Origin: an uncultured Blautia sp.
GTDB lineage: Bacteria; Bacillota; Clostridia; Lachnospirales; Lachnospiraceae
Assembly: GCA_934409175.1 (NCBI GenBank)
Contig: CAKRVX010000048.1
Span: 1 to 14,801, forward strand
DNA length: 14,801 bases
Reading direction: 5' to 3'
Shown here: positions 14,144 to 14,801 of the stretch, piece by piece
Position numbering within the stretch: the stretch's first letter is position 1
Layout: the number at the start of each line of letters is the position of its first letter
Notes under the pieces: model-generated
Seen by the model: only the letters and a program-made list of their open reading frames with translations
What the model was told of the DNA's origin: nothing
Databases searched by the model: none
Translations under genes and position numbers: made by a program

Positions 14144-14187
14144 AAAATGGAGGAAATACCTGCAATGATATTTCCTCCATTTTCTTT
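14144..14187 (+). terminator. Rho-independent terminator of malic enzyme
   Basis: AAAATGGAGGAAATA (14144-14158) is fully complementary to TATTTCCTCCATTTT (14169-14183) with a 10-nt loop. TTTTCTTTC follows. The stem is long but starts about 50 nt after the stop codon. The remaining gap to 14345 holds no gene, no recognised riboswitch and no convincing promoter. Confidence 0.75.
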
Positions 14188-14345
14188 CATCTTCAATCAA
14201 ATCATCCATAAAAATTCTCTCTTACAAATTTCAAGTTTATCCAATAAATTATATCTATTCCCATTTTGCCTTACAATAAAATTATGAACCCATTGCGTCG
14301 CCTCTGCATATTCTAACAGCAGAAGTCTTCTAAAGGAGTATCTGC

Positions 14346-14801
14346 ATGAGAAATAAAAAATGGATCGCACTGGCAGCTTCGGTTATACTTGCCGTGACGG
14401 CACTGCCGGTAACAGCATCCGCGAAGAAAAAAGACAGTTCAGATGATAAGACACTTACAAAGGTTACTTTAAATGAGGTTGCCCATTCTATTTTCTATGC
14501 GCCGCAGTATGTGGCAATTGAGGAAGGATATTTTAAAGATGAGGGGCTTGAGCTCACACTTGTTACCGGATTTGGAGCGGATAAGACAATGACTGCTGTG
14601 ATTTCCGGTGAGGCAGATATTGGATTTATGGGAGCGGAAGCTTCGATTTATGCTTACCAGGAGGGAGCTACTGATCCTGTTGTGAATTTCGCACAGCTTA
14701 CCCAGCGGGCAGGGAATTTCCTAGTCGCACGGGAAGAGATGCCTGATTTTAAATGGGAAGATTTGAAAAATAAGAAGGTATTGGGCGGCCGTAAGGGTGG
14801 C
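14346..14801 (+). CDS. ABC transporter substrate-binding protein, NMT1/THI5/SsuA-like (partial)
   Basis: The first 152 codons are present; the gene runs past the window end. AAAGGAG lies 7 nt before the ATG. The N-terminus is a signal peptide: RNKKW, a hydrophobic core, then a likely signal peptidase I site after TASA (residue about 26). A charged linker (KKKDSSDDK) follows, then the family-typical VTLNEVAHSIFYAPQYVAIE, EGYFKDEGLELTLV, and a GADKTMTAVISGEADIGF segment shared by thiamine-precursor, sulfonate and nitrate binding proteins. The substrate cannot be told. Unusually for a Gram-positive binding protein, no lipobox cysteine is present anywhere in the visible part. Permease and ATPase genes are expected downstream. 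Confidence 0.85.
   Translation, partial: MRNKKWIALAASVILAVTALPVTASAKKKDSSDDKTLTKVTLNEVAHSIFYAPQYVAIEEGYFKDEGLELTLVTGFGADKTMTAVISGEADIGFMGAEASIYAYQEGATDPVVNFAQLTQRAGNFLVAREEMPDFKWEDLKNKKVLGGRKGG

Noticed and set aside
14184..14345. Thiamine (TPP) or other riboswitch before the substrate-binding protein
   Set aside because: The conserved CUGAGA and related TPP motifs are absent, and no other known aptamer pattern was recognised in this AT-rich stretch.

Overview
The window looks like chromosomal DNA of a Gram-positive gut anaerobe of the Lachnospiraceae type (Blautia, Dorea or a relative). This is an inference from strong AAGGAG-type ribosome binding sites, sigma-A-like promoters, moderate GC content, many rho-independent terminators, and the protein families present. 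No rRNA, tRNA, CRISPR array, IS transposase or phage gene was seen.

Positions 1-4840 hold a divergent antimicrobial-peptide resistance locus. On the minus strand are an ATPase (2424 to 1501) and two permeases (1499 to 747 and 744 to 10) of the lantibiotic-immunity ABC family (LanFEG, CprABC). On the plus strand are an OmpR-type response regulator and a sensor histidine kinase. Four phased 11-bp repeats in the shared intergenic region are a plausible binding site for the regulator. No lantibiotic precursor or modification gene is visible, so this looks like a stand-alone resistance module.

Positions 4880-8069 hold a minus-strand redox block: a LysR regulator, a flavodoxin, a carboxymuconolactone decarboxylase-cupin fusion protein, and an aldo/keto reductase of the YajO type. 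The reductase is broken by an internal frame-shifting deletion. The flavodoxin has a promoter and a 5' leader containing a terminator-like hairpin directly before its ribosome binding site.

Positions 8093-10177 hold, on the minus strand, a small serine hydrolase followed by a two-gene unit: a helix-turn-helix protein with an unfamiliar C-terminal domain, and a compact HipA-like kinase. The hydrolase's terminator hairpin contains the -35 box of the two-gene unit's near-consensus promoter, and it is also a near-perfect palindrome that could be an operator. This is the best candidate for a little-described system in the window (a HipBST-like toxin-antitoxin or regulatory kinase module). A LysR gene follows the kinase after only 23 nt.

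Positions 10273-14183 hold a metallodipeptidase of the PepV/Sapep type, a LysR regulator, and a divergent NAD(P)-malic enzyme, with operator-like dyads between the last two. The window ends inside an ABC transporter substrate-binding protein (14346 onward) whose signal peptide lacks a lipobox cysteine. A short intergenic repeat family is seen at about 2580, 5600 and 10240.
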